Part shown: positions 16,884 through 26,592 of the stretch, piece after piece
How the letters are laid out: every line of letters starts with the position of its first letter
Position numbering within the stretch: the stretch's first letter is position 1
From: Cellulomonas algicola
Lineage (GTDB): Bacteria > Actinomycetota > Actinomycetes > Actinomycetales > Cellulomonadaceae
Direction: 5' to 3'
NCBI RefSeq assembly: GCF_003851725.1
Contig: NZ_BHYL01000059.1
Span: forward strand, 1-64,000
Length of the DNA: 64,000 nucleotides
The notes under the pieces: model-generated
What the model was told of the DNA's origin: nothing
Seen by the model: only the letters and a program-made list of their open reading frames with translations
Databases searched by the model: none
Made by a program: the position numbers and the translations under genes

Positions 16884-18074
16884 GTGGACGACGCCCGCAA
16901 TCCCTACACGCCCGGAGCGGGGCTAAAACCCGTCGAACTCGTTGGGCGCGACCCACAACTGCGCGCGGTAGCTGTGCTCCGCGAACGAACCGCGAACCAG
17001 CTCGTCGGGCGTTCGGTCATGCTTCATGGCCTTCGAGGCGTGGGCAAGACCGTGCTGCTGCGCGAGATGCAGAACCGGCTGGAAGCAGCCGACTGGCTGA
17101 CGGTGGCAATCGAAGCCCAATCGGAGAGACGCGCAGGGCAGCAGGTGCGGCGTCAGCTGGAGCGCGGCCTCGTTGCGGGCGCGCGTCGCATGCAGACCCG
17201 GGCCGAGCGGTTCAGCGACAAGCTGCACACGGCCCTCGCTACGATCTCGTCGTTCACCGTCGACGTGGGCGTGAAGCTGAAGGTCGACCTGGAGCCGACC
17301 AAAGGCAGGGCTGACTCTGGCGATCTCGAGCTCGATCTCCCCGAGCTCGTCGCCGACATCACGCCTGCACTACAGGCGGCTGGGATCGGATTCGCCGTCT
17401 TCGCGGACGAGATTCAAGATCTTGACCGCGAGACCCTCGCTGCGTTGCTCTCGACGCAGCACCAGGCAGTGCAGCAGGGATGGCCGTTCTACCTGTTCGG
17501 TGCGGGCCTCCCGAGCGTCCCAGCCACACTGGCTGATGTCCGGCCTTACGCCGAGCGCCAGTTCGAGTACCACTCCATCGGTCAACTATCGAAGGCCGAG
17601 GCCGCAGAGGCTTACGCGGGTCCGGCTGCTCGCAGCGGGGCACGCTTCGACACCGATGCGCTCAGTTCGTTGGTGGATGCCTCCGCGGGCTACCCATACT
17701 TCGTTCAGGAGTTCGGCGCACACACGTGGCGTGCGGCCGCAGGACCCGAGGTCATCACGGTCCAGGACGCGATTCTTGGACGCCTATCCGGTGGCGAGGC
17801 ACTTGACTCGGGTTTCTTCCTCGCTCGCTGGGAACGGGCCACAAAGTCTGAGCAACGGCTCATGCAGGCAATGGCGCTCGACAGCGGGCCTTCCGCGGTG
17901 CAGGACCTTGTGAGCCGACTCGGCAAGCGGAAGTTGCAGGACTTGTCGGTGACGCGCAGTGCCCTGATCGCCAAGGGCTTGCTGTACGCGCCGGCACGAG
18001 GCGAACTGGCGTTCACCGTCCCTCATATGGCTACCTACATCATGCGTCGCGACGACTGGTCCGTTCACGGCTGA
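16884..18074 (+). CDS. AAA/STAND-like ATPase
   Basis: The 396-residue protein has a Walker A motif GLRGVGKT (residues 49-56) after the start-domain motif ELVGRDPQL, and a Walker B segment GFAVFADEIQDL ending near residue 180. The region between carries a short hydrophobic and charged insert. The C-terminal half is helical with a winged-helix look (RKLQDLSVTRSALIAKGLLY). This organisation matches AAA_16 or archaeal-type ATPases used as switches in regulators and defence proteins. No effector domain is fused to it. The next gene is a predicted nuclease on the same strand 176 bases away. The GTG start gives full coverage of the ATPase fold. Confidence 0.8.
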   Translation: MDDARNPYTPGAGLKPVELVGRDPQLRAVAVLRERTANQLVGRSVMLHGLRGVGKTVLLREMQNRLEAADWLTVAIEAQSERRAGQQVRRQLERGLVAGARRMQTRAERFSDKLHTALATISSFTVDVGVKLKVDLEPTKGRADSGDLELDLPELVADITPALQAAGIGFAVFADEIQDLDRETLAALLSTQHQAVQQGWPFYLFGAGLPSVPATLADVRPYAERQFEYHSIGQLSKAEAAEAYAGPAARSGARFDTDALSSLVDASAGYPYFVQEFGAHTWRAAAGPEVITVQDAILGRLSGGEALDSGFFLARWERATKSEQRLMQAMALDSGPSAVQDLVSRLGKRKLQDLSVTRSALIAKGLLYAPARGELAFTVPHMATYIMRRDDWSVHG

Positions 18075-18250
18075 CCACCCGTCGTATCCACGCCAGCTGG
18101 GTCATGGACCGCTGCTGCAGCAGTAGCGTTGTCGGCGCTGGGAACGACGCAACAGCTAGCGGTGCCGTCGATGACCGCTGGTGCCTCAGAGCGAGCCCGC
18201 AGATTGCGGCAGGGCGTGTCGGCCGTGTCTCACCTGGTCGCTCCATCTAG

Positions 18251-19201
18251 GTGACTGGGACGAGGATCTGGGTCGCAGGCGCGCACGGGTGCTGCACGCT
18301 GGGTGTCGTGACTGCGCACCTACTCTCTCCGGCTGGGCTATCGCTCAAGCAAGCGTTGGCGTTCCAAGAGCAACAAGCCGGTCATGACATCGCGTGCGCG
18401 CGAATGCTCAGGACGCCCTACCAAGAGGAGACGGTCACCGAGAGACTTCTTCTCGGTCTCGCTCAGGACCGCCGTGCTAGCGGGATCACCGCGACCGCCT
18501 ACAGCAAGCCCGTTGAGGGCCGAATCGGTGCGGACTGGCTGTGGACGTTCCGTGGACGAACTGGTGGGATGACCGGCCTCCTGGTGCAGGCGAAGCTTCT
18601 GACCGTGCGTCCTCACCATGCGTACGCGATCGGGCAGGCAGCGTCGCGGGGCGCTCGCACCAGAGCCGGCAACGAGGATCTAACTCAGTTGCAGGTGCTT
18701 CTCGACCACGCGGCGCAACTTGGACTGCCTGCGGCCTACGCCCTGTACAACGACTCGGCATCCGCCTCGCATTACGCCCAGCAGTGCCCATGGCAGCGCG
18801 TGTTAGGACCACTGGGAGGTATCGCGCTGTGTGGTGCGAATCTCGCAGCCGCACTAGTCGAGGCCTCGGCGCCCTGCGTGCCCGCTCACGCCTTCGAGAC
18901 CTTGGCGCGACCGCTGTCGTGCGCGCTCGCGTGCCAGGACCACGTCAGCGGCCGTCAACTGGCTGAACCCCTCGACGAGACGGTGCATAGCGCGTTGCGA
19001 GCACAGTTCTATGCGTACGGCGGGCCGGGCGTCGAGTCGAGCCAACAGGAGTTCAGTCAAGGCCTACTGCGAAGACTCTTTGAGGCCAGCCGGACGTTCG
19101 ACGAACCCGAAGCGGGCGAGGAGTTCCTGAACGCGGTGCTCGACGACACCGGACTCGCTGGCGTGGTGTGGGTGTCGGAGGGTGACCCGAGCAATAGCTA
19201 G
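18251..19201 (+). CDS. DUF6615-like predicted restriction-fold protein
   Basis: The 316-residue protein has an N-terminal helix leading to Glu60, then Glu89, GADWLW (Asp95) and LLVQAK (Lys115). This series resembles the PD-(D/E)XK nuclease core and the DUF6615 family, whose hallmark is GADxxW followed by a QAK motif. The family is uncharacterised as far as I know. The C-terminal 170 residues are mostly helical. The start may be the GTG at 18251 or the GTG at 18308; conserved residues begin after both. The ATPase gene lies upstream on the same strand, so the two could work as an ATPase-nuclease pair. Confidence 0.62.
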   Translation: MTGTRIWVAGAHGCCTLGVVTAHLLSPAGLSLKQALAFQEQQAGHDIACARMLRTPYQEETVTERLLLGLAQDRRASGITATAYSKPVEGRIGADWLWTFRGRTGGMTGLLVQAKLLTVRPHHAYAIGQAASRGARTRAGNEDLTQLQVLLDHAAQLGLPAAYALYNDSASASHYAQQCPWQRVLGPLGGIALCGANLAAALVEASAPCVPAHAFETLARPLSCALACQDHVSGRQLAEPLDETVHSALRAQFYAYGGPGVESSQQEFSQGLLRRLFEASRTFDEPEAGEEFLNAVLDDTGLAGVVWVSEGDPSNS

Positions 19202-19516
19202 AGACGCGCTCTCGACCCCCACCGCCGCACACGCACAGCACTCGGCGGCGCCGTGCTCATCGACCGGGGCAACGACCTCACGCCGCCGCGGTCTGGTCGG
19301 CAACGAGTCCCAGGTGCGCTACCGCCGCGTCCGGCGTGCCGTCATAGTGGACATGTATCGATGTAGCTCAACGCCGTATTCTGCGTTCGCCAGTCCAGGT
19401 TCGTTACCGCACGATTAGTCCGAGCTGACTCGACACAGCCCTCGCGCCATCCCCTTCACGCGCTCCTTGCGCGCCACATGTAGTGCCGGGAGTCGCCCTC
19501 CCGTATCGGCACGCGG
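19202..19516. other. Intergenic stretch with no gene recognised
   Basis: Neither strand shows a frame with protein-like composition, a ribosome site or a hairpin I would call a terminator. It separates the rightward ATPase/DUF6615 genes from leftward genes, so it probably contains a transcription end. Confidence 0.4.
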
Positions 19517-19672
19517 TCAGCCCTTGTTCCGGCAGTGCTCGCAACGGCGGTAGCCGTTGGTCCCGCTGCGCTTGTTCTGCCAGGGGATCTGCTGCCCCGA
19601 CGGGCAGTCGTCGTGGTCGTGGTAGACGTCGGGGTCGGTCGGGTTGGTCGAGTGGTACGGGTTGACCTTCAC
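19517..19672 (-). CDS. 51-residue Cys/His-rich protein
   Basis: A 52-codon frame starts at GTG 19672 with an AAGGAGG ribosome site 8 bases upstream, one of the best in the window. The protein starts MKVNPYHSTNPTDPDVYHDH, then has DDCPSGQQIP, and ends in RRCEHCRNKG. The CxxC pair plus an earlier Cys and several His residues suggest a small zinc-binding module. The pattern looks like a widespread actinobacterial small protein, but I cannot name its family. It lies downstream of the jet operon on the same strand, 313 bases away, and is probably transcribed separately. Confidence 0.7.
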   Translation of the reverse strand: MKVNPYHSTNPTDPDVYHDHDDCPSGQQIPWQNKRSGTNGYRRCEHCRNKG

Positions 19673-19985
19673 GGCTTCGGCCTCCTTGCCGAGCGCACCC
19701 GCCCTGTGCGGGGCGTTGTCCCGACCGTAAGGAACCAGGACGTGGGCGCGGAAGGCCTCAAACCGGGTGAAACTGGGGTGCGGCGAGGACGCTCCTCCGC
19801 GCTGTGAAGGAGGCCCGTGGCATCGTCGACCAATGGCTGACCAACGTTCGGTGGAGCATCTGCCTGCCCAGGAACAGGCGCGCGACGAGTGGCGTTGGTC
19901 GTAACCGTGTCGTGGGCTGAGTGGTCGTGGCGTTGGTGCCCGCTTGCGGGGGCGCAGTCCGTGGGCTCGGCGAGCGCTTGGTAGG

Positions 19986-21275
19986 TCAGTGCACGCGGCC
20001 GGCCGAGATGTCGGCCATTAGGTCATCGACGAGCACCTCCTCGTAGGCGGCCTGTCTGCGGTTGCGCATCTCTACGGCGAGGGCTGGATCCCACGGGGTC
20101 TCACCGACGACGCGGTTGAGTGCGGCAAGCGGGTCGGCTCCCGCCAGCGTCAGCGAGCGCATGTAGTCGTCCGCACCCATGCGCCAGGGGACGGCGCCAG
20201 CTATTGCCGCAAGCATGTCGCGCACGTGCCGCAGGCCTGCCTGGTCGAAGTCCGCTCGGACGGCGACGCGCCATCCCGCGACCGGCAAGAGGGCGAGCGC
20301 TCCGAGCTCGCGGGACGACGGGGTTCCGTTGATGCAGATGACCGGCGAGTCGCCCTCGACATAGCGGTCCGCGGCGGCGGTCAGGATTGACGGGTTCTCA
20401 GTCACGAAGACCAGCTGTCCAGCTGCGCGCGGTCCGCCCCAAGAAGGCGCTCGGACGAGCTCTCGGGGCGGGATGGTGACGAGGGAACCTGCGGGAATCG
20501 ACCAGCCGGCGGGGAGGACGCCCAGACAGCTGACGCCGCCGATGACGTCGTCGCTGTGCACGCCGACGTACTCCCAGGCGTCGCGGTACGCCAAACCTGC
20601 CGGGACCCAGCCGCCTCCGACGAGAACCGCTTGCGCGAGGCTGGCGGTACGCATCCCTTCGTCCAGGGCGTGCGGTGAGCCGAGGGCCGCCGAGATGAAG
20701 CGCCGGTCGCGGCGGACGTTCCCCGATGGGAGCTCGGCGAGGATCGCGAACACGGAACCCATGAGCGCGCGCCAGTCGGGAAGCCTCTCGAGGCTGCCCG
20801 CCCACTTGTTGCGGCGCAGGTGCTCCCATACGCCTTCGGCGTCGAGGTGACAGGCGACGTGCGGTGGTAGTGATGCGACACCGTCGACCACGGCCTGGCG
20901 CATCTGGCTTCGCGTGACGTCACGTTGGGCGCGCGCTCGTACGCGAGCGCCCAACGTTCGACGGGTCGCGTGCGCTGCGACCATGCCCGGCGTAATCCCC
21001 GGCGCCGTCGTGCTCAGCTTGCGAGTCAGGTGCGCGAGGTCGACGCGTCGCCGTGCGTGCGCCTTCAGCGGCGTGTTCCCTGTGAGTGACTGGCCGGCGC
21101 TTCGTTCCTCCGCCGACGCGGGCGCCGTGACGGTGATGAACCCTTCGACCATGTGGATGTCGCCGCGCCTGTCGCCCGCGTCTGCTACGGCGGCCCACAG
21201 CCAGAGCAGGTCGTCATCGACGAAGCGTGTGACGTCCAGCGCGGCGCAGTCCTGCTGGCAGACACGACAGGTCAC
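19986..21275 (-). CDS. jetD: Wadjet type II nuclease subunit JetD (DUF2399, TOPRIM)
   Basis: The 429-residue protein ends with a TOPRIM-like DUF2399 domain: VFVTENPS gives the catalytic Glu293, and RVAVRADFDQAG gives the acidic pair Asp342 and Asp344. In Wadjet, JetD is the topoisomerase VI-like nuclease that cuts small circular DNA after it has been extruded by the JetABC complex. The N-terminal region holds a CxxC pair (VTCRVCQQDC). I place the start at GTG 21275, which overlaps the jetC stop (GTGA), although the frame is open further upstream. It is the last gene of the operon. Confidence 0.88.
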   Translation of the reverse strand: MTCRVCQQDCAALDVTRFVDDDLLWLWAAVADAGDRRGDIHMVEGFITVTAPASAEERSAGQSLTGNTPLKAHARRRVDLAHLTRKLSTTAPGITPGMVAAHATRRTLGARVRARAQRDVTRSQMRQAVVDGVASLPPHVACHLDAEGVWEHLRRNKWAGSLERLPDWRALMGSVFAILAELPSGNVRRDRRFISAALGSPHALDEGMRTASLAQAVLVGGGWVPAGLAYRDAWEYVGVHSDDVIGGVSCLGVLPAGWSIPAGSLVTIPPRELVRAPSWGGPRAAGQLVFVTENPSILTAAADRYVEGDSPVICINGTPSSRELGALALLPVAGWRVAVRADFDQAGLRHVRDMLAAIAGAVPWRMGADDYMRSLTLAGADPLAALNRVVGETPWDPALAVEMRNRRQAAYEEVLVDDLMADISAGRVH

Positions 21276-24200
21276 GAGAGCATCCAGGAGTCTGGGTCCC
21301 CGTTGAGCAGTTCGGTGCCACGCAGGACGCTGCGCGTCTCGATGACGGTCCCGTCGCTGGCACGCTCCAAGTCCCACGCGTCGACTCCGTCGGTGGCACC
21401 GGGCGCGCCGTCCCACCCGAAGCTCGTGCACACCAGGTCGAGGTCGAGTTCGGCGATGTAGCGCGCCAGCCCACCTCGGCCGTGCGGGTCGACCTCGGCG
21501 GGGACCTCGTCGAGCACGAGAACGCGCGCCGCCGCTGGGCCGAGCTTGTCGTACGCCGCGGCAGCCGCGGCGACCATCGGGGCCAGCGTGATGAGTCGCG
21601 CCTCACCGGTCGACACACCGATGCGGTTGCTCCACCGGGTCGGCTCCTGGTTGTTGCGCGTGATCACGTAGTGCACGGAGACCCAGCTGCGGACGTCGAC
21701 CGCGTTCAGGACCTGCTCCTCGAGGGTGGCGCCGTCGTTCGAGCGGATCAGCTGGTCGAGAGCGTCCCGCAGGGTCTCGGACTCTTGGTCGGTGCGCTCG
21801 TGAACGGACTTGCGGCACGCAAGCTGGTACACCGTCCAGACCGCGTCGCCGAGCACGTCGTGGTCCTTGATGTCGACCCGGATCTGGACGCCGACGCCGG
21901 ATGACGCCGTGGTGCGCGCCATCATCTTGTTCACGTCGTTGACCCAGTCGCGCATTGTGGTCCACGCGACGGAGATCGCCTTGGGCAGCGTGCCGAGGAC
22001 GAACGTCTCGAGCGCCTCACGCTCCTGTTCGTTGACGGCCCGCTGGGCGCGCTCGCGCCGCTGCATGGCGAGCGTCGCCGCCTGGTGTGGGGTGTACGGG
22101 TGGCTGTCGAACGTGACCACATACGTCTCGACTCCGTGGTCCTCGCTGTTGTCGATCTGCCATGTGCCCTGGAGCGCAGCCCGTGCGACGTCGCGAGCGT
22201 TGCGCAGCACGACCCCGCTGGTCTGGGGGCGGTCCTGGGTCGCTGTCTCCAGGGCCGCCAGCAACGTGTCGTCGTCCACGTCTGTCCCGGCCCTCGTCGT
22301 GGGTAGGACCGCCCGGGCGACGCCGGCGACGGCGAGGGCGGCGCGCACGTCTGCCATGGTCTTCTGGACGGCCGGTTCCGCCTCGGTGACCTTCGCCTCG
22401 GCGGCCGCGAGCAGCGCGGTCGCACTTCCGGCCTGAACATCTCTTTCCGCCTTGGTCGTGCGTGCCCCGGTCAGCTTGGTCGCCAGTGACCGCAGCTCCT
22501 GCTCGAGCCGCTGCACCTCCTGACGTGCGGCGTCGGCCGCGATGCCGATCTGGCTGCGTGCCTGCTCGTGCCTGATGGCGCAGGTGTGCGCTTCACCGTG
22601 GGTGGTGCGGGCCTCGTCGATCAGCTCGACGGCCTCACGTCGGCGCTCCTGTGCGTCGGCGGCTTCGGTGAGCAGATCGGTGAACGTGTCCAGTAGTCGA
22701 GGGATCGGCTGGCCGGCGGCCCGCAGTGCCCGGGCGGTTGACTCTCCGCTGACCCGCAGCGCGACCAACGCAGGTTTCGACGCGGGCAGGCCGGCGGCCT
22801 CGGTGCGGCCGACCCATAGGCGAAGCGCACCGGTGGCGGCTTCTCGCAACTGCTCAGCTTCAAGACTGCGGCTGTGCGCCCGGGCCGAGAGGGCCGAGTG
22901 CGCACTCGCCGAGGCGGCCCTGCGAGCTTCAGCGGCGACGAGGGCCGTGAGCGTGGGAGCCTGCTCGATCCGGCGCTCCACCTGGCGGGCCTTGCCGGTG
23001 AGGTCACGCGCGTTGGAGGCATGCGTGGCGGCCTGCGCACGCAGGTGGAGAGCTTCTGCTCGAAGCTCCGCGGCGCGTGCGAGCGCTGCGGTGCGGCGTG
23101 CGTGCGCACCCACGAACTGCGCGGTCGGGACGGGGCTCGGCGCGGCCGCCACCATGGGCCCGCTGCGGAAGTGGCCGTCGCGGGTAATGACCAGGCCAGC
23201 CGTGTCGAGGTCGTCGAACCCGATCCTCTCCAGGACAGCTGCAGCGGTGGCCGCCTGTGGATGGTTCGGGTCGACGCCGAGCACCGCGGCGAGGTTCGGG
23301 TGGACCGGTGGCTGGTCGGTGCGGACCGTCCACGACCCGGCCTGCGCACCGTCCGGGATGAGGTGCGCGCCTAGGACGCCGGCCGACCCGAGAGCCCATT
23401 CGACCGCGTCGCGCTCGTCGCTGCTCATGATGATGTCGGGCGCCCACGTCAGTGCCGCCCCGAGGAGTTCGTCCTGGGGTCGCGCATCGGCCCACGCCGG
23501 GCGCGGCAGGTCGGTGAGCTTGCCGTCCTCGAACTCCTGCGCCTGACGGTCGCGTTCGTCGGCGTCGTCCAGGGCACGCTGCCGGGCGTCGTCCTCGCCG
23601 CTCGCTCGCGCGCGCAGCCCGGCGGCGAGGGTCGCCGCCCGCGTCTGGGAGTACGTCAGCCAGGCGGCGACCTGCTGGTGAGCGGCGCTGGGCTCCATCG
23701 AGGTCAGCTCGTCGACGTCCTGCGTGCCCCAGCCGGCCTGTTCCGCGTGGGGGGCGATCAGGTCGACGTTGTCCTGCGCCCATTCGCGCAGGTTGGCCGC
23801 CAGGGCCGTCTGGGCCGCCTGTGTGTCCTTGACGGCCTGCGACAGGTGACGTGCGGCATCGTCGGCCTGAGCGGCCAGTTGTGCGGCGTCGCGCTCGGCT
23901 GCGCCTGCCGTGGCATCGGCGGTCTCGACATCCTCGAAGTCGGTCAGCGCGAGGCTGGCACGTTCGGCGTCGACCTCGGCCTGGTTCGCGCGCCTGGCCC
24001 AGTCGTCAGCTGCCTCCCTCAGCGTCTTCGGGTCGGCGTCGAGAATGACGTCCGAGATGTGGTCGAGCGTGGCGTCGCCGACGTCACCGATGGGCGCCGT
24101 TGTCAGACCGACCGTCACGTTGGCGCCGGCAGCGTGCGGGTCGGCGTTCTGTGCTGACGCCACGGCGTGCGTGAGCTCTGCGGCGGCGCTGTTGGACTGC

Positions 24201-25399
24201 CGGATCAGCCGGGCGGCTTGCTTGTTGACCGTCGAGATGGCGCTACGCGCGGCGGTCAGTGCGGCGCCGGCGAGGCGCCGCGCTGAGTCCGCCTGGATCG
24301 CCAGACCGGCGATCCGCTCGCTGTCCTTGTACGCCTCGGACGCGATGAGGACGCTGTGGCGCGCCTCGTCCTCTGCGATGTGCTCCTCAAGGTTCGTGAT
24401 CTCGCGCTGAGCTGCCTCGACGGCGTCCCGGGCGCTCTTGTCCTTGGTCTTGGCTTCGGCCAGGGAGCGCGTGGCCCGCTTCAGGTCGCTCACAGCGGTT
24501 CGCGCCAGGCGGGCACGTTCCGCAGCGACGGTCGACATCCGGTTCGCCCACGTGTCGGAGAACCGCACCAGGTCGTCAGCGTTGCGCTGCTCCAGCTCGT
24601 ACGCCTCCCGGGTCGCCTTCGATGCGTCCAAGGCGCTGGCGGTGTCCGCAATGACCTGGGAGGCCACGGTGGGCAGGGCAGCCCGCAACGCGTCCGCAGC
24701 CTCACGGTGGTTCGTGTTCGCCAGCAGCGCCGGGTTGCGCACGATGCGCAGCCGGGCAGTCATCGCCTTGACCTGCTCGACGGACGCGCCGTCAAGCACG
24801 GTGTTGCCGAGGTGCGCGACGTAGCTGTCGTGCTCGTTGCGGTCCCAGACTGTGCCGCCGAGCCGCTGCACGGCCTCGCGAAACGTGTCCAGCCCGAGCG
24901 CCTCACCGGCGCTGGTCGTGAGCTCCAGGTCGTGCCCGCGGCCGGGCACGCCGGGCACCACGAACGGGTACACGACGACGGCCGGCGAGCTCTTCTCGGA
25001 GTACTGCATGCGGACACCGAAACTCAGCGTCTGTTCTGCGCCGGGCGAGGTGAACGTCAGCCACGCGTATCCGTACTGCTTCTTGCCCTTGCGGTCGGCG
25101 CGCGTTCCGCCCATCAGGAGGCTGAGGGTCGTGGTGCGGTTGCGGCCGGCGCGCAGCTGGTTGGCGTCCAGGTCGTACAGGTAGGTCATCAGCGCCTCGA
25201 GCAACGTCGTCTTGCCGGTGCCGTTGGGGCCGCGCAGCAGGATGCGGCCGGACGGTGCGCTGAGGGTCATCGGGCCGAAGTCCCACACGTTGTCGACGCC
25301 AGCGCCGGTCAGATGCCAGCGCCGGTCGAACCGCTCCGGGTCTCCGGACGGCAGCGTGACGTACTTCTCGAAGAGATCCGGGTCGATCTCGAGGCTCAC
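21272..25399 (-). CDS. jetC: Wadjet type II SMC-like ATPase JetC (TIGR02680 type)
   Basis: The 1375-residue protein has the SMC/MukB-like plan: an N-terminal Walker A GPNGTGKT (residues 57-64), two very long Ala/Glu/Arg-rich coiled coils around a hinge-like centre, and a C-terminal half-site with the signature STGEARL (1263-1269) and Walker B VLVLDE (Asp1297, Glu1298). In Wadjet it is the motor that loop-extrudes DNA and identifies small circles such as plasmids. The length and the companion genes fit the actinobacterial type II system. It overlaps jetB and jetD by four bases each. Confidence 0.92.
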   Translation of the reverse strand: MSLEIDPDLFEKYVTLPSGDPERFDRRWHLTGAGVDNVWDFGPMTLSAPSGRILLRGPNGTGKTTLLEALMTYLYDLDANQLRAGRNRTTTLSLLMGGTRADRKGKKQYGYAWLTFTSPGAEQTLSFGVRMQYSEKSSPAVVVYPFVVPGVPGRGHDLELTTSAGEALGLDTFREAVQRLGGTVWDRNEHDSYVAHLGNTVLDGASVEQVKAMTARLRIVRNPALLANTNHREAADALRAALPTVASQVIADTASALDASKATREAYELEQRNADDLVRFSDTWANRMSTVAAERARLARTAVSDLKRATRSLAEAKTKDKSARDAVEAAQREITNLEEHIAEDEARHSVLIASEAYKDSERIAGLAIQADSARRLAGAALTAARSAISTVNKQAARLIRQSNSAAAELTHAVASAQNADPHAAGANVTVGLTTAPIGDVGDATLDHISDVILDADPKTLREAADDWARRANQAEVDAERASLALTDFEDVETADATAGAAERDAAQLAAQADDAARHLSQAVKDTQAAQTALAANLREWAQDNVDLIAPHAEQAGWGTQDVDELTSMEPSAAHQQVAAWLTYSQTRAATLAAGLRARASGEDDARQRALDDADERDRQAQEFEDGKLTDLPRPAWADARPQDELLGAALTWAPDIIMSSDERDAVEWALGSAGVLGAHLIPDGAQAGSWTVRTDQPPVHPNLAAVLGVDPNHPQAATAAAVLERIGFDDLDTAGLVITRDGHFRSGPMVAAAPSPVPTAQFVGAHARRTAALARAAELRAEALHLRAQAATHASNARDLTGKARQVERRIEQAPTLTALVAAEARRAASASAHSALSARAHSRSLEAEQLREAATGALRLWVGRTEAAGLPASKPALVALRVSGESTARALRAAGQPIPRLLDTFTDLLTEAADAQERRREAVELIDEARTTHGEAHTCAIRHEQARSQIGIAADAARQEVQRLEQELRSLATKLTGARTTKAERDVQAGSATALLAAAEAKVTEAEPAVQKTMADVRAALAVAGVARAVLPTTRAGTDVDDDTLLAALETATQDRPQTSGVVLRNARDVARAALQGTWQIDNSEDHGVETYVVTFDSHPYTPHQAATLAMQRRERAQRAVNEQEREALETFVLGTLPKAISVAWTTMRDWVNDVNKMMARTTASSGVGVQIRVDIKDHDVLGDAVWTVYQLACRKSVHERTDQESETLRDALDQLIRSNDGATLEEQVLNAVDVRSWVSVHYVITRNNQEPTRWSNRIGVSTGEARLITLAPMVAAAAAAYDKLGPAAARVLVLDEVPAEVDPHGRGGLARYIAELDLDLVCTSFGWDGAPGATDGVDAWDLERASDGTVIETRSVLRGTELLNGDPDSWMLS

Positions 25400-26592
25400 A
25401 GCAGCGTCTCCTGAGGCTGGTCAGATGCTGTCCGGTCGATGGGTGCCCGTTCGGTGCGGGCGCGCGGCGGCGCCGGTCGTGACTTCCAGCGGCCGGTCGC
25501 GGGGGAGAACTTCCACGTGCCGTCGACGTGCAGCAGGTTGAGCGGGACCAGCAGCGCCTTGATCTTGCTGGCGAGCAGGTGGGGGTTGGCGGCGTCCTCG
25601 GCCGCCCACGCGGGGTTGGTGGCGGCGAGCTCGGCGAGAATCTCGGTGACCTGCGCGTAGGTGACCTGCCGCCACCCGGTCCACCCCTCGACGGCGTCAC
25701 CTCCAGCTGCGACGAGGTCGCACAGGTCGAGCGCAGCCTGCGCGACCGTCCCGACACCCGGAAGGACCTGAGGTCCAAGCTCGCGGGGGTACCGGAAGGA
25801 CTCGGCAGGCACGACCCACGCGAGGCCCTCTTCGCGCCGTTCCCGGTACAGGGCGAACGCGGCGGCGAGCGCTCGCGAGTCACGGTCACCGGCGCGCCGG
25901 CGGAGCCAGTCCGCCTCGTCAGGGTCGAGCTCGATGGTGTGGATGACGGCCTCGTCGAGAACGCGACGTCGCATCCGGCGCATGTCGTCGTTCTCACGTC
26001 GCAGGTCGCTGAGGAAGGTGTGCGGGTCGTCGAGCGGGTCCGTGAGGCTGAAGTTGGCGATGAGGTGCAGCAGGCGCTGGTGGTGGATGGCCACGAGAAC
26101 CTCAGGGTCGTCGCTGGCCGCGTAGTCGTCGCTGTTGCCGTCCTTCTCCTCCAGGACGCCGCGGTCGTACAGCTCACGCAGACCGGCCAGCAGCGCGCGC
26201 CGTTCGGTGATGTCGCCGGTTACGGGGACACCTGCGGTGGCGGCTGCTTCGTGGGCGGCGACGGCGATGGCACCGAGCCGCTCCAGGGGGCGTAGCCGTT
26301 CGGCGCCGGCCGCGATGAGGAACATCCACGTGTGGGCGGCGGCCCTCAGTCCCGAGGACGACAGATGCGCGGGCGGGGCGGTCTTGCGCAGGCGCACGAA
26401 GTCGCGCGCGATGGTGATCTGCCAGCCGAGCCTGCTGAACGTGTCCTTGATGACCTTCTCGTGGCGGCGGATCGTGGCGATCTGCTCGTCATCGCGTCCG
26501 GCGACGAGCCACGGGTTCAGCATCAGCCGGCGCAGGACGGCGGCGATCTCCATCGAGGCATTCGGGTTGTACACGTCGAGGCGCTCGGTCAT
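25396..26592 (-). CDS. jetB: Wadjet type II subunit JetB (DUF2398, TIGR02678 type)
   Basis: The 398-residue protein fits DUF2398, the MukE-like winged-helix subunit of type II Wadjet. It opens with a helical region (AAVLRRLMLNPWLVAGRDDE), has the family-like block GWQITIARDFVRLRKTAPP, and contains winged-helix segments through the middle. JetB bridges the JetC heads together with JetA. Assignment relies on gene order and length as well as on the sequence blocks. It overlaps jetA by four bases at its start and jetC by four at its stop, so the proteins are likely made in fixed ratio. Confidence 0.87.
   Translation of the reverse strand: MTERLDVYNPNASMEIAAVLRRLMLNPWLVAGRDDEQIATIRRHEKVIKDTFSRLGWQITIARDFVRLRKTAPPAHLSSSGLRAAAHTWMFLIAAGAERLRPLERLGAIAVAAHEAAATAGVPVTGDITERRALLAGLRELYDRGVLEEKDGNSDDYAASDDPEVLVAIHHQRLLHLIANFSLTDPLDDPHTFLSDLRRENDDMRRMRRRVLDEAVIHTIELDPDEADWLRRRAGDRDSRALAAAFALYRERREEGLAWVVPAESFRYPRELGPQVLPGVGTVAQAALDLCDLVAAGGDAVEGWTGWRQVTYAQVTEILAELAATNPAWAAEDAANPHLLASKIKALLVPLNLLHVDGTWKFSPATGRWKSRPAPPRARTERAPIDRTASDQPQETLL

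Noticed and set aside
21276-21431. Upstream extension of jetD
   Set aside because: The frame is open, but that part overlaps the JetC C-terminus and is Arg-rich. The GTG at 21275 overlapping the jetC stop fits the spacing of the other jet genes.
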